Of a stretch of 64,000 bases of DNA, positions 45,208 to 56,923 are shown piece by piece. The notes below the pieces were generated by a model. The model was not told where the DNA came from. It worked only from the letters and a program-made list of their open reading frames with translations, and did not search any database. Origin of the DNA: Dallia pectoralis. Taxonomy: Eukaryota > Chordata > Actinopteri > Esociformes > Umbridae. The translations under genes were made by a program, and so were the position numbers. Location: assembly GCA_029465975.1 (NCBI GenBank), contig CM055749.1, forward strand, positions 15,190,470-15,254,469. The letters run 5' to 3'. Each line of letters begins with the position of its first letter. Within the stretch, counting starts at the first letter, position 1.

Positions 45208-47030
45208 AAGTGCTCTTCCTGTTAATATTTCTGCTCCATAACCGCCGTATCATTGCTGTTGGAAGGGGTTGTAGTTTATGCTAGCTGAGTCAGACCAAGG
45301 TTGTCCATCGTCCAGATTGTAACACACTGGTGCTTTGTGTCACTGCTAGCAGGGAGACAGACATGAGGGCGGGCCACTGTTATGAACACAAACACCCAGA
45401 CGGAGAGAGAGAGAGAGAGGCCTGGTGCTTTGATCTTTTATTTTTTCGTTTACTGTCTCTCCACCTCCATCATTCAGTATTTGCCTTCACCTAAACAAAC
45501 ACCAGAGTTGGGTTGAGTTTATCTAAAACGTTCTTATAGATACCTCACTGTAAATGAAACCCATTGACCATTTGGAACCACACCATAGACCCAGATATAA
45601 GCACCCTGGACCCCAGCCTCTGTCGTTCTCAAAGTAACGTTAGAGTAAAGAGCAGCTGTTAGAGACGGTGGTGAGCACAGGGACAGGAAAATAGAGGCAA
45701 ACGTTAACATGAGGAAATAATTTGGAACATATCACACTTTTGTGTACATTTGAAATACAGCGTATGTCATGTTTACGTAGCGTTCGTATCATACGATACG
45801 ATTTAATAGTTCATAGCAAATCATACTTTTGCATAATATGTTACGCATTTCCGACACGTTGGACAGGCAGGTCAAAGGTTAAAATGTGTGCATTTCTACT
45901 ACTATAAATGACAATGACGTCCATCTCTTCACACATTGAGATGACAAGGTATATCAGTCTCTGTCTTTTTCCTTCTCTCGCTTGCCTGCTCCTCTACACA
46001 TTGGGCCTAATGACATGCCTTGTTTGTAATAAATACATACAAGATGATTCTGAAGGCCTTCCTGTTTATATTAATGTTTTATTTAGTGTTTTGTATTATC
46101 ATAATCAAAGTACCAATAAAAACAGCAAAGTAGAATAAAATATACATATGAAATGACAGGGTAGTTCCGTAACCTGCCCTGTGTGGAATCCTGATGTTAT
46201 GTTAACAAACAAATTAGCATTTAAATGAGTCCTGCAATTTTTTCTTCAAGGTTACGCTGTTATGGATATTAAATTAGGCAGTGTGTGTGTGTGTGTGTGT
46301 GTGTGTGGTCAAAAATCTGCCAACTGACTGGTCCCTAAGAGATGTGTATTATGAGGGTCTGTGTATAGAGGGGTGAAAGAGTGGGGTTACTTATTTCACT
46401 TATGAGACACTTGTTTCTCAAAACAGTTGATGGTCTCCCGGCCGTAAGAGATGTGGCTAGAACCAGGTCACCAAGAGCAAAATGACAATATAATCCTGGC
46501 CAAAAGCAATACTTATTTAACCCTATACTGGAGAGCTCTGCACAGCGGTCAAATAAAGCACTGTGTACCATAGCTACGGCCTTGTAAACCAGCGCCGGCT
46601 AATCTCTACAGACTGAGGTGAGGTAGAAACGGTGTGCGAGAGAGAGAGAGAGCTTTGTGCTGTTCAATATTGTGCTACAGGCTTTGTGCATTTTGAAATC
46701 TCCCACAGATAATTTGGTGAGTTCCACATTAATCTCTATGGCAAACTAATCTCCCTTTTAATATAGTTGATTCATGAACCTACTCAAAAACATGTTGTTT
46801 TTAATCTACCCCTTGCTGGCTCGGCAGCCATAATAAAATGTGGATTAACTTGTGAGCTTTGTGATTTGTGGACTTTTTCTTTTTTTACTGATTCTTATGG
46901 CATAGCATCTCCTTCCATCTGCTACTGTAAATATGCATGCTAATATGCCAGCTCATAAAGTCGTTAAAAACACCTCCGCATATTATTGAGGAAGCAAACT
47001 CTAAATATGCACAAATGGCAATCGCACATA
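45208..47030. other. no gene seen
   Basis: Unique DNA with (GA)n at about 45400-45418 and (GT)n at 46281-46307. A partly palindromic patch, cgtatcatacgatacg, lies at about 45786-45801. Confidence 0.4.
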
Positions 47031-47033
47031 CGC

Positions 47034-47052
47034 ACACACACACACACACACA
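47034..47052. repeat. (CA)n microsatellite
   Basis: About nine CA units. Confidence 0.9.
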
Positions 47053-47195
47053 AATGACTTTGCCTGAGGCAGCTTTTGCTTATAAAGCTTTGGCATTTCA
47101 GTCCATGCTTTTGTTTGCACGAATACATTTCCTCAATTATTGAGCCTTTTTTTAAACTTCCGTTTATGTCCAATTACAGCCCTGGGTGTGATTGC

Positions 47196-47340
47196 CAGAG
47201 GGCAAGTTGATGTGTAGACCAGGCACATGTAAACAAGTTGATGTGTATACCGGGGTACAGGTAAACAAGTTGATGTGTAGACCAGGGACAGGTAAACAGG
47301 TTGATGTGTAGACCAGGTACAGGTAAACAAGTTGATGTCC
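47196..47340. repeat. 31-bp minisatellite, about five copies
   Basis: The unit is gttgatgtgtagaccaggta plus caggtaaacaa, with minor variants (cagggacagg, ccggggtac). Confidence 0.92.
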
Positions 47341-47909
47341 AAAACCACAGCAATATAGAAATACCAACACTCACCTGGAATATAACGTGACATAGAAACC
47401 ATGCTAAGCAAATGTGAATACTACTGACAGCCCTTTACAGCCCAGCCTAATGATTAACAGCAAACACCTGTGATCAGAAACGTAACCAATGAGCTGTGCT
47501 CCACCAATCGCGTCCCGTGCTGCAAAACCTCACCACTCGTGACAACTAAGAGTGTCTTTAAAAATAATTTTGTTAAAAGTGCATGGTTGGAAACAACAGT
47601 ACATTTGTTTTTCATGTTTATTAGCTTCAGAAAGAAGCAACAGCAAACATTGACATTCACGCAGCGACACCATATAGTATATAACGGTAAATATAGTTAT
47701 AGTATTTGTATATTTTAGGAGCAATAAAATAATGTAAAAACATATGGCTATTTTGCCATTAGGCCTCTAAGACAGTCAAATCTAATGGAACTGTTGGAAT
47801 GTACCTTAATATCAATTAACCTATTTAGCAATATGACTACAGTCTGATATATACAGTCCTCAGGTCATGCTGTGCATTTGACTTGCCTCAGGTCAGGCTG
47901 TGCATAAAT
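47341..47909. other. no gene seen
   Basis: Unique AT-rich DNA. Confidence 0.35.
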
Positions 47910-48060
47910 TACAGTGGATATAAAAAGTGTACACAGCAGGTTTTTATGATTTGAAAAAATTAGACAAAGATAAATCACGTCAGAATTTAGAACAAGTCAA
48001 TTGAAAAACAAACTGAAATCTTCAAGGGGGAAAAATAAAAACCCTACAATAACTTGGTAA
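47910..48060. mobile_element. MITE-like fragment, one end visible
   Basis: It begins TACAGTGGATATAAAAAGTG, the same terminus as the MITE at 51663-51890, and is followed by AT-rich sequence typical of that kind of element. No matching right end was found. Confidence 0.5.
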
Positions 48061-48694
48061 TTGTAATAGAATATATTTGCCAGTCTCATCAACTTACAAT
48101 GGATTCAGAAGAGGTTGGAGGAAAGCCTTCAGAGTGGGTGAAGACACGGTCACTTTTCTGACGACGTCACTTAGCTTAGCACGAGTCTGACCAGCGTAAG
48201 CTGAGATGCAAGAGTACAGAAAATAGGAAGTCTGTGTCCCCTTCTGGTCAATCCGGATACATTTGCACAGTCCATGTGGCACAATATGTAATCATATCTA
48301 GACTGAATTGATTTCCGTGTCATCTCGGAGATTCCAAGAACATGAATGTAATGAATGAAGAGGTCTTTTTTTGAGGAGAAGGAATTAACAATTCGCTTTA
48401 GAGAATGCAGGTTTAAACACTAATTTGTCTGGTATCCACAAGTTGCCAATGTAACATAAATACTTACTTTTGGCCCGGACTCTGTGACCTATAAAGAAAA
48501 AAGGTGAGGAAAAAACAACAGAGATATGTGAGATCAGGTGTAAAAATGTATTGTTATATAAATATTATCCAGTAAAGAGAACTAGCACTCTATTGGCCGG
48601 TCAGCGGTCCGTCAAACATCCCCTTCATTAGAGAGATGCACAGAGCCCTTTCTAGCATAGACATGTACTCACATACAGGCACATATGCACCCCC
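48061..48694. other. no gene seen
   Basis: Unique DNA with no recognised elements. Confidence 0.35.
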
Positions 48695-48808
48695 CCACCA
48701 CGCGCACACGCGCACGCACACGCGCACACACACACACCCACACACACACACCCGCACACCCACACACACACACCCACACACACACACATCTACACACCTA
48801 CACACACA
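48695..48808. repeat. CA-rich compound microsatellite
   Basis: Mixed CACG, CACACC and CA units. Frames across it are artefacts. Confidence 0.93.
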
Positions 48809-50175
48809 CGAGACGGGACTTAAAAGGCCTTTCCCAGGTGTTTCAACTGCGTTCCCATCATTACTAACTCCAGCCTGGGGATCTTTTCTCTCGACAGTCT
48901 TGTTGATAGATTGTAATTGTACGGTCCAACTTGATCGACTGCAGTTCACTCAATGCAATATGCATTTGCTGAAGGTTACAGGTAAAACGAGGTCAGTAAC
49001 GACCTACCTTCAGGTCCGTTGGCAAATGACCCTGCATTGGAGAACTCACGGACACTTCACAGCGTTGAAGGAGAAGAGAGGAGGCGACACTTCAGCATTT
49101 CACTCCTCTGTGTGATATTCTGCTTACCCAGGCAAAAGAAGGGTTCTGGTTCCCTTTTAATCAAATTTCAATTATTCTGACGGAGGACAGGAAACGCATT
49201 GGTTTTGCTGTGGCTCTCTCTGTGTTCTCTAAAATCCACTATTTTTCCCCAGCAGGTCTCGGTAATTAATCATCCATATATGTTTTAAACCATCAGCGAC
49301 TCTCCTCCTCTCCTCTCTCCTCTCTCCTATCCTCACTTATTTCCCTCTGTTGTCCAAATGTGTGAGCGATTACCAGCGGCACACATATATTACATATTCC
49401 AAAGTGTGGAAAATCCACATATGGCGCCGGCTGCTTTGAAACAGCAGGTCTTTATTTGAAACATAAGCGGAAAAGAGAGGAACAGGCTGAACGGACTTCC
49501 AACGCACAGGTGCAGCGAACAAACACACAGGATAGGATAACAGACAGTGGCGGGTCAATATGTTGTTCACGCTAACAAGCTAACAAACACACGTGCTTGT
49601 GTCAGTGTCTTAAATCAAATTATCCAAGCTATGTGGAACTCATTAAAACTCAAATCAAATTGTCCGAGGTATTAAAGCAACGATGTTTACACTTTCTTGA
49701 TCATTCTTTTCGAAACAGAATGTGAATCACAGTGTTTTTGAGCACGTGTCAATAGTAAGGTATGTTAATGTTGTCAGGCCCATTGCAAGAGTGACAATGA
49801 AATACAAACAAGGCAAAGTAAATTTCAAGCCGTTAGAATAACTCTGTTTAATTGAGGGAGGAATTGAGGGGGGAAGGCATTTTAAAAATGCATTTCATGG
49901 ATCGACAGGGTCACACAAATTAAGAAATTGCCCAATGAAGCAAACATTCAGAGACAGAATGGAGAAGAAGGCAGCGAGAGAACTGCTAACACAAAGGCAG
50001 TAATACTATGTTCTTTAGAAATGGTCCAGGGGATATAGAGTACATTTAAAATGTGTTGGGTATTTCTCAGGAGGCACCAATAGTATCCTGCAGTTCAAAT
50101 ATCCCAGTGCTATTGGAGTCTGTGAGAACTGACATGTGCAGATCAGGCTGTGAGTTATATGGCATCAGTTGTAAT
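48809..50175. other. no gene seen
   Basis: Unique DNA; a CTC-rich stretch lies at 49304-49330. Confidence 0.4.
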
Positions 50176-51566
50176 GTCCAGTCTCTGGGTGTGTTATGTT
50201 CAGTCTCTGGGTGTGTTGTGTCCAGTCTCTGGGTGTGTTATGTTCAGTCTCTGGGTGTGTTATGTCCAGTCTCTGGGTGTGTTATGTCCAGTCTCTGGGT
50301 GTGTTATGTTCAGTCTCTGGGTGTGTTATGTCCAGTCTCTGGGTGTGTTGTGTTCAGTCTCTGGGTGTGTTGTGTCCAGTCTCTGGGTGTGTTATGTTCA
50401 GTCTCTGGGTGTGTTATGTCCAGTCTCTGGGTGTGTTATGTTCAGGTCCTGGGTGTGTTATGTCCAGTCTCTGGGTGTGTTATGTTCAGTCTCTGGGAGT
50501 GTTGTGTTCAGGTCCTGGGTGTGTTATGTTCAGTCTCTGGGTGTGTTATGTCCAGTCTCTGGGTGTGTTATGTTCAGTCTCTGGGTGTGTTATGTCCAGT
50601 CTCTGGGTGTGTTGTGTTCAGTCTCTGGGTGTGTTGTGTTCAGGTCCTGGGTGTGTTATGTCCAGTCTCTGGGGGTGTTATGTCCAGTCTCTGGGTGTGT
50701 TATGTTCAGTCTCTGGGTGTGTTGTGTTCAGGTCCTGGGTGTGTTATGTTCAGTCTCTGGGTGTGTTATGTCCAGTCTCTGGGTGTGTTATGTCCAGTCT
50801 CTGGGTGTGTTATGTTCAGGTCCTGGGTGTGTTATGTCCAGTCTCTGGGTGTGTTATGTCCAGTCTCTGGGTGTGTTATGTTCAGTCTCTGGGTGTGTTA
50901 TGTTCAGTCTCTGGGTGTGTTATGTTCAGTCTCTGGGTGTGTTATGTCCAGTCTCTGGGTGTGTTATGTTCAGTCTCTGGGTGTGTTATGTCCAGTCTCT
51001 GGGTGTGTTATGTTCAGTCTCTGGGTGTGTTATGTCCAGTCTCTGGGTGTGTTATGTTCAGTCTCTGGGTGTGTTATGTTCAGTCTCTGGGTGTGTTATG
51101 TTCAGTCTCTGGGTGTGTTGTGTTCAGTCTCTGGGTGTGTTATGTCCAGTCTCTGGGTGTGTTATGTTCAGTCTCTGGGTGTGTTATGTCCAGTCTCTGG
51201 GTGTGTTATGTTCAGTCTCTGGGTGTGTTATGTTCAGTCTCTGGGTGTGTTATGTCCAGTCTCTGGGTGTGTTATGTTCAGTCTCTGGGTGTGTTATGTC
51301 CAGTCTCTGGGTGTGTTATGTTCAGTCTCTGGGTGTGTTATGTTCAGTCTCTGGGTGTGTTGTGTTCAGGTCCTGGGTGTGTTATGTTCAGTCTCTGGGT
51401 GTGTTATGTTCAGTCTCTGGGTGTGTTATGTTCAGTCTCTGGGTGTGTTATGTTCAGTCTCTGGGTGTGTTATGTTCAGGTCCTGGGTGTGTTATGTTCA
51501 GGTCCTGGGTGTGTTGTGTTCAGGTCCTGGGTGTGTTGTGTTCAGGTCCTGGGTGTGTTGTGTTAG
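50176..51566. repeat. 22-bp minisatellite, 1.4 kb, two interleaved unit types
   Basis: About 63 copies of a 22-bp unit, gtctctgggtgtgttatgtt plus ca. Positions vary between tatgtccag, tatgttcag and tgtgttcag, and some units carry aggtcctggg instead of agtctctggg. The aggtcctggg type is concentrated in the last four to five units. Three overlapping plus-strand frames of 456-519 codons arise because the unit has no stop in any plus frame. Confidence 0.97.
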
Positions 51567-51662
51567 CTCAATATGGAGTAAACCAATATACTGTACACCT
51601 GTCTGTCTGTAACAACAGCCATTCAGACGCGTAGCACCAGTCAGAGGCCACAATGTTATGCA

Positions 51663-51890
51663 TACAGTGAATATAAAAAAGTCTATACAACCCTTCTTTG
51701 TGATGTGATCCAACCAGGTTATTGTAAGGTTTTTATTTTAATTTTTCCATCTCAAAGATTACAGTTTATTCAGCTTCAATAGAAATGTTCACGTTATAGG
51801 TCACATGACAGTTGGAACAAGTTCTGACATGATTCATCGTTGTCACATTTTTCACATAAAGGAGTGTCTAGACGTTTCATATCCACTGTA
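51663..51890. mobile_element. 228-bp MITE, Tc1/mariner-like ends
   Basis: The left end TACAGTGAATATAAAAAAG and the right end, read inward TACAGTGGATATGAAACG, form terminal inverted repeats of about 20 bp. TA at both edges is the usual target. The interior is AT-rich and non-coding. Confidence 0.75.
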
Positions 51891-53338
51891 ACTACTGTAC
51901 GTATGTGAGGTCAAGGCTAGATAACTCCTTTACATATCAACACTAACCATTGTTTCTGGGAGTGTCAGTTTAAAACTCGGTGACTTAAGTACATCTGAAT
52001 TGCCTATAACTGTGGTGGTAGTAAGTGGAAGTGCAGAAGCAAATGCTCGAACAGTCTATATGACCCAGGAAAAGTTGAACGCGGAAAATATTTGATTATA
52101 ATGTGTTTAGTGTGCTCCCCGGAGTATTAGCGTGCCTTACTGTAGGGTTGTAATGCCTTTCACTGGGTCGGCACTCAGAGATGGCATGAACCAAACACAC
52201 ACACACACGCGTCCTCGCTGTCCCTCGCCCGCCATAGTCCTAAGGTCACAGAGGTCAAAAGAACTTGCGTCCTGAACGCTTTGGTGAGGTGACACTGGAG
52301 GTTATTACAAATCCCAAGGGGTTCTCCAAATCTGCTCCCTCTTCATAACATAGAAACAGCCCGTGCAGCATATTGCATGACCATGGAGTATGACTCATAG
52401 AGACATATTTATACACACACACACACGCACGCACGCACACGTACACACACACACACACACGCACAGTCACAATCTGTGCACCCACACACTCGTACGTGTC
52501 GAAATCTTACTGTAATTCTTTACGGGGCAATCTGTGGCGGCAGCTGCGAGAAGGAAATGTAAATATAGCACCAAGTAAACTCTCTAAATACGGAATACGA
52601 GTCCGAGACACTTCCTGAGTCTATCCGGCAAAGACGGAGGACGTAATGAAAGATCAATTTCAGCCTAATTTACCTCTCCTCCTCCTCCTCCTCCTCACCT
52701 CCTCACCACTACATCCCTTGTTCACTCTCCCTACTACCTCTCCGCGACACAGGCGTCCTCTATCTGGGACTATCTGGCCGTACATCCGGACGGTAAAGAG
52801 GCCTGTCACACGCTGCCAGAAATAGAGGAGCGCCGGAAAACTCATCCCGCCTGCTGACGTCACCGTATAGAGAACATGGGACACTGGGGAGAGAGTAGAT
52901 TACCACTAAAAATAAATATGAAATATGGCTTCTGTTCTGCGCTTCCTCTCTCTATATCATTCTCTCTCTTACTCTCTCTCTTCCAGTCGGCTCGCTCAAC
53001 TCCTCTCTTATCCTGTTCCTGTCTTTCTCCTCTCTCTTCCAATCCTTCGCTCTCTTCTTTCGCACTTCCTATCCATCTGAACTATTTCGTCTTCAGTTCC
53101 TTCTCGTGATCTCTCTCGTCACGCCTCTCTCCTTTTCTCTTTTCCCATCAATCTGTCCTCTTTTCCCATCCACTCTCTGTCTTTTCGTAGCCTCTCTCAG
53201 CTGGGTCTGCGTATACAATCCCTCAGATAGAGGTCCTCCCCTTAACAACTCCACACCTAATGCCTGGACACTCTTTTCATCTGTTTCATTTGGGGATTTA
53301 CATGAAGCGGGCACATCCCCAAGCAGAGTGATTATCAG
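51891..53338. other. no gene seen; CA and CTC tracts
   Basis: CA tracts at 52195-52210 and 52415-52462, (CTC)n at about 52676-52696, and CTCTCT-rich sequence at 52950-53170. No exon or mobile-element signature was found. Confidence 0.4.
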
Positions 53339-53372
53339 AACACACACACACACTCACACACACACACACTCA

Positions 53373-53424
<52 letters not shown>

Positions 53425-53443
53425 ACACACACACCACACAGGA
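53339..53443. repeat. (CA)n microsatellite with interruptions
   Basis: Long CA run with CT and CC interruptions. Confidence 0.95.
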
Positions 53444-53706
53444 GAGTCATGAATGAATGCAATTGTTCTAACTGTTGGACTCTGCTTCTGGTTTTAACGG
53501 TCTCTGAGCACAGTGTGTATTGAGTCTTAATTGGTTCCAGAGCGAACCTTAAATCTGCGGTCTCCGCCGGCAACCACTCGAGTTCGTCACTGCACGACCG
53601 TAACGAGCATTTTGCAAACAACACAGAGAAGCTGATAAGAGACCAGGTGGGTAATTGATGTGGTTACTCAGTGGCCCATTTGCATCCTTTACACATATCA
53701 GACTAA

Positions 53707-53709
<3 letters not shown>

Positions 53710-53784
<75 letters not shown>
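53710..53784. repeat. (GT)n microsatellite
   Basis: About 37 pure GT units. It lies about 270 bp from the CA tract on its left and is complementary to it, so the two could pair as an inverted repeat. Confidence 0.97.
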
Positions 53785-53786
<2 letters not shown>

Positions 53787-54329
53787 ATGTTTTGCATATG
53801 GGGGATTATTAAAAGGCTACATGGATGTACACTTTTTGTCACGAGGACAGAGAAACCTTGGAGGATGTTCCAACTGTTAATTAAACTCTTTTGGGGGTTC
53901 CTCTATTTAACTCCCTACTCTTCCCTTTCTTTCCCTTTTCCCATTCCGGAGTATCTACCCATACCTGCTGCATAGCTCTCTGTCTCTGGAGAACTGGAAT
54001 GAGAAAATGAGCAGAGACCTTATATGAATCCAGGGACATTAGACACGCAAACCCCCACTGTGAATTTGATTGTTAAGCATCAGCTTTAACCCGTAAAGAT
54101 CTTCGATCTTGATTTGCTATTTCTACTATAATAACTTGTGAAATAATTGTAATTAATTTAATTAATCATGAAGCTATTGAATTAGAGTTGGACCCACCAA
54201 TAGGTATAGAACATTTGGACTTTGGCATCCTCCTGGACGTGACATTGCACAATTACACGGTTGACACATTTAGTTATACTTCTTGTCAAATTGTGTTCCC
54301 ACTTTCACTCTCTGTGTGTGTCACTAGAC

Positions 54330-54720
54330 TATGTGTTGAATTATGGAGAATGCATACCGAGATCAATCTCAAACAACAGAATTGCAGACCCGGTTGACTT
54401 TTGGACATCAAATGCACCGTCTGGGCTACACCTTGCCGGGCCAAATGGGTTGACCCATGACAGTGAACCCCCTTCTTTCCAGTTAACCAAACTCACCACT
54501 CATGATAAGATGCATTTGCACTTTTTTCAGTTGATGGCTGAGAGAGAAAGCTGGGAGCAAAGGCAGTGGGATTTTATTCTGGTACTGTTCCTGACCGGCG
54601 AAACTCAGCAAAACTACTACACATCACCAGGAAGTCCACCACTGCTCCAGGTTCAAAGAGGAGATGTTGGCCAGGATGGGCATGTGTGAAACTGGCACCA
54701 GACACTGGATGTTCTGACCC
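54330..54720 (+). pseudogene. Ty3/Gypsy-like gag fragment
   Basis: The frame passes through LTKLTTHDKMHLHFFQLMAE, then ESWEQRQWDFILVLFLTGETQ. The pattern resembles the SCAN-like capsid region of fish Gypsy gag proteins: LTKMTPxDDVEAFLxxFE, xxWPxxQWAxxLxPxLTGEAQ, recalled from family knowledge. After about 54640 a frameshift leads to a frame reading EEMLARMGMCETGTRHW, as expected of the following gag segment. The usual acidic DDVEAF stretch is degraded, and no zinc knuckle or pol follows. It is an old fragment. Confidence 0.5.
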
Positions 54721-54985
54721 ACATACAGTAATCATGTCTCTACCCGCTCCTGTCTCCTCTTGCCCGCTTAAACTGTGGACTGGGGACAATTAACTTATTC
54801 ATCCAGGGTTTTTCGGTCAATGAGCAGAAAGACATTGACCACGTTTAACAAACCTGTGCAAAATAATTAAGCAAGAACTTCGGTAGCTGGTGGATCAGGT
54901 CACGAACATGTTATTCATTGACCTGAACCTAAATACACTGCAGAACATATATATATATATATATATATATCCCAGCAGAACATCA
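54721..54985. other. no gene seen; (AT)n tract
   Basis: An AT dinucleotide run at 54948-54970 precedes the retroposon tail. Confidence 0.5.
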
Positions 54986-54989
54986 CACC

Positions 54990-55097
54990 CAGAATCAGGT
55001 TTATTGCCAAGTTTGTTTACACATACAAGGATTTTGTTCTGACCCATAGCTGCAGCATTTAGGACACACATTGTCAACGTACATGAACAGTGCAACT
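54990..55097. mobile_element. retroposon tail repeat, copy B
   Basis: cagaatcaggtttattgcca, agtttgtttacacatacaag and acgtacatgaacagtgcaa match 36312-36420. Two copies at unrelated sites show that it is an interspersed repeat. Confidence 0.6.
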
Positions 55098-55375
55098 AGA
55101 GCCAAAAAGTCACAACACGAACTGTTGGACAGGAGTTTGTTTTCCACTAGCTTGTTGTCTTCCCAGTGTGAATCCTGGAACGTAATGTCAAAGAAATGAG
55201 ACTCATCAGACCAGACCACCTTCTCCCACTACTTCAAGGTCTAGTCTTATTGTTGTCTGTTTGTAGAGGTTATCATGGGCACTCAGAACGGTCTGTGTTT
55301 ACGCACTCTGTGTTCGGACACATTCCTCCCATAAACAACGCATTGCACTGGAGGACCACGGACATGTTGTTTTTG
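55098..55375 (-). pseudogene. Tc1-like transposase fragment
   Basis: In minus sense VWSDESHF is visible at about 55200, the first catalytic Asp region of Tc1-type transposases. Upstream (55255-55375) the DNA corresponds in altered frame to the RPVRVPM...VHRRK region read at 59.9-60.1 kb. It belongs to the same family as that element. It is a short, frameshifted remnant that joins the LTR-family copy on its right. Confidence 0.6.
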
Positions 55376-55646
55376 GCACTGATAGCAGCTCCTGCCCGTC
55401 CCAGCCTGCATCTGGTCTAGCTGGAACTAGCCGGCATAGGACAGGATTCCACTGAAGCACACCAATTAGGAAGTCCTCCTCATACACAGCCTCCTCATCA
55501 TCCGAGGAGGGGGAGTCAAACCCCAAATCGCCTTGCCAAGCATATGTCCTGGCTGGAGAACATGGCCGCTGCTCCCGGGTGTGACAGCGGGTTTCTTCTA
55601 TCGTACCCACAGTCCGTCTCCGCAGGCTTCTTTTTGGGTTGTTCAT
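55375..55646 (-). pseudogene. truncated retroelement ORF, homologue of the 8.1-kb ORF
   Basis: From the ATG at 55646 the frame reads a basic start (MNNPKRSLRRR). It then reads YAWQGDLGFDSPSSDDEEAV and, after a short gap, LQWNPVLCRLVPARPDAGWD. The 8.1-kb ORF has YTWQGDWGSDSLSLDDEEAV and LLWDPVLSRLVPATSDVGWG at the equivalent places, so homology is clear. Shared residues across diverged copies (WQGD, DDEEAVYE, WxPVLxRLVPA) suggest this segment has been under protein-level constraint. Downstream coding and repeats are lost. Confidence 0.8.
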
Positions 55647-56022
55647 TTGGTCACGAAACCGTGCAGACGTAGTGAGGTTAAAAGCCAGAATTACGTTTGT
55701 GGTATTTTACTCCCCAACACAGGGAAAAACAAATAAAAAAACACCAAATGGAAGAAACATACAGTGAATAAAACTAAAGTTGCACACATCGAGCGACTTA
55801 CAAAAAACATCTAAACAGTGCAGACAATATACAAGACTGACCTCTCATACCAACGTGACCTGAAACAATGAATGACAAAGTGGTGACATTTCCCAGTGAC
55901 ATAAATACCTAGCTGATCACCCTGCTAACCGCTAACTATGCCCAGCTGTGCTCATGAACTAACACGCTAACCTCCAAACAGGAAACTAAAGCATCCGCCA
56001 CCTACTTACTGTCCGTGTGACA
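55375..56022 (-). mobile_element. third, decayed member of the self-priming LTR family
   Basis: Minus-strand LTR of about 375 bp (55648-56022) starting TGTCACACGG, with TATTTATG (about 55907) and a start region TTTGTCATTCATTG about 30 nt on. Just inside the LTR lies ATGAACAACCCAAAAAGAAG, again an ATG next to the LTR. The pairing with the start region is imperfect (TTGTTCATT versus TTGTCATT, one base missing). The interior is cut off at about 55375 by Tc1-like DNA, and no second LTR is present. Confidence 0.7.
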
Positions 56023-56455
56023 CTAAAACTCTCAGGGCTTATGCCCTGCCAGACATATACTGTAGCATGCTCGTATCTGCTCGTTTCGCGGTATCATTGC
56101 CTAGAATCTTGACTTCAGCTCATAAAAGGGATGCTCATTTAAATTCACATTGGTTGACTGGCTCGGCCAGTCGATAACTTTGTGCTGTTTTGCTATCAGA
56201 AACCTTTTTGTAACAATGGCTTTGGGGTCAAATGAGTTCAGAGGCTTTACATGCAGAAAATATGTTTTTAGAACACTTCAGAATTCATCTTGCGGCCATC
56301 AGCTATGACATTACCAATTTTGACAAGCCAGTCGCAGTTGCAGGTCAGATAGTCATTAACATAACAACCCTTCCACCATATTTCACATCTGACGTGATGT
56401 TCCAGTTCCTTATTTTCACCACAAATGTCCTTATGTCATCATTTTGTTGTATGTT
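56023..56455. other. no gene seen
   Basis: Unique DNA flanking the LTR copy. Confidence 0.35.
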
Positions 56456-56700
56456 TGGTAACACTTTATTTTCAGTGTCCCAAGAGCATTTGTAGGTCAT
56501 TACAGATTATTTCCTGACATTTGAAACATTTGAACAATTTTCCAAACCTAAACCTTTTTCTAAAGCTATCTCTAACCTTAGAAAGTAGTTGCATATCAAC
56601 AAATATGAATTCTATCAACACACTTCAAGCAAACTATCAATAAAAATGACTATGACAAAAAATATAATGTAACCAAGAATGTAGATTATTCACTGATTGA
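56456..56700. mobile_element. possible MITE-like repeat
   Basis: GGTAACACTTTATTTTCAG, then gcatttgtaggtcattac, is wording I associate with abundant fish non-autonomous DNA repeats. The other end was not identified. Confidence 0.3.
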
Positions 56701-56923
56701 GTGACTGAGGCAGTGTGGGTATATAAAACATCCATAAAATATCAGTAAGGTTGATTTCTCAACGATTTTATAGTTAAATTAGATTTCATAATATAAACGC
56801 ACATAGTTCTAGACCTGAGATGGATATACGCAAACTGTAATGGATATGTTTGTTTTACACCTCTAAAACTGCACACTAAAAGCTCACAGCTGCTCCCTAA
56901 TTTGAGAAGTACAACAAACCAAC

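Noticed and set aside
45780..45805. Palindromic cgtatcatacgatacg as operator or MITE end
   Set aside because: Imperfect, isolated, and with no partner or neighbouring gene.
50053..51634. Three plus-strand frames of 456-519 codons, Cys/Val/Leu-rich
   Set aside because: Artefact of the stop-free 22-bp minisatellite; all three frames encode the same 22-residue period.
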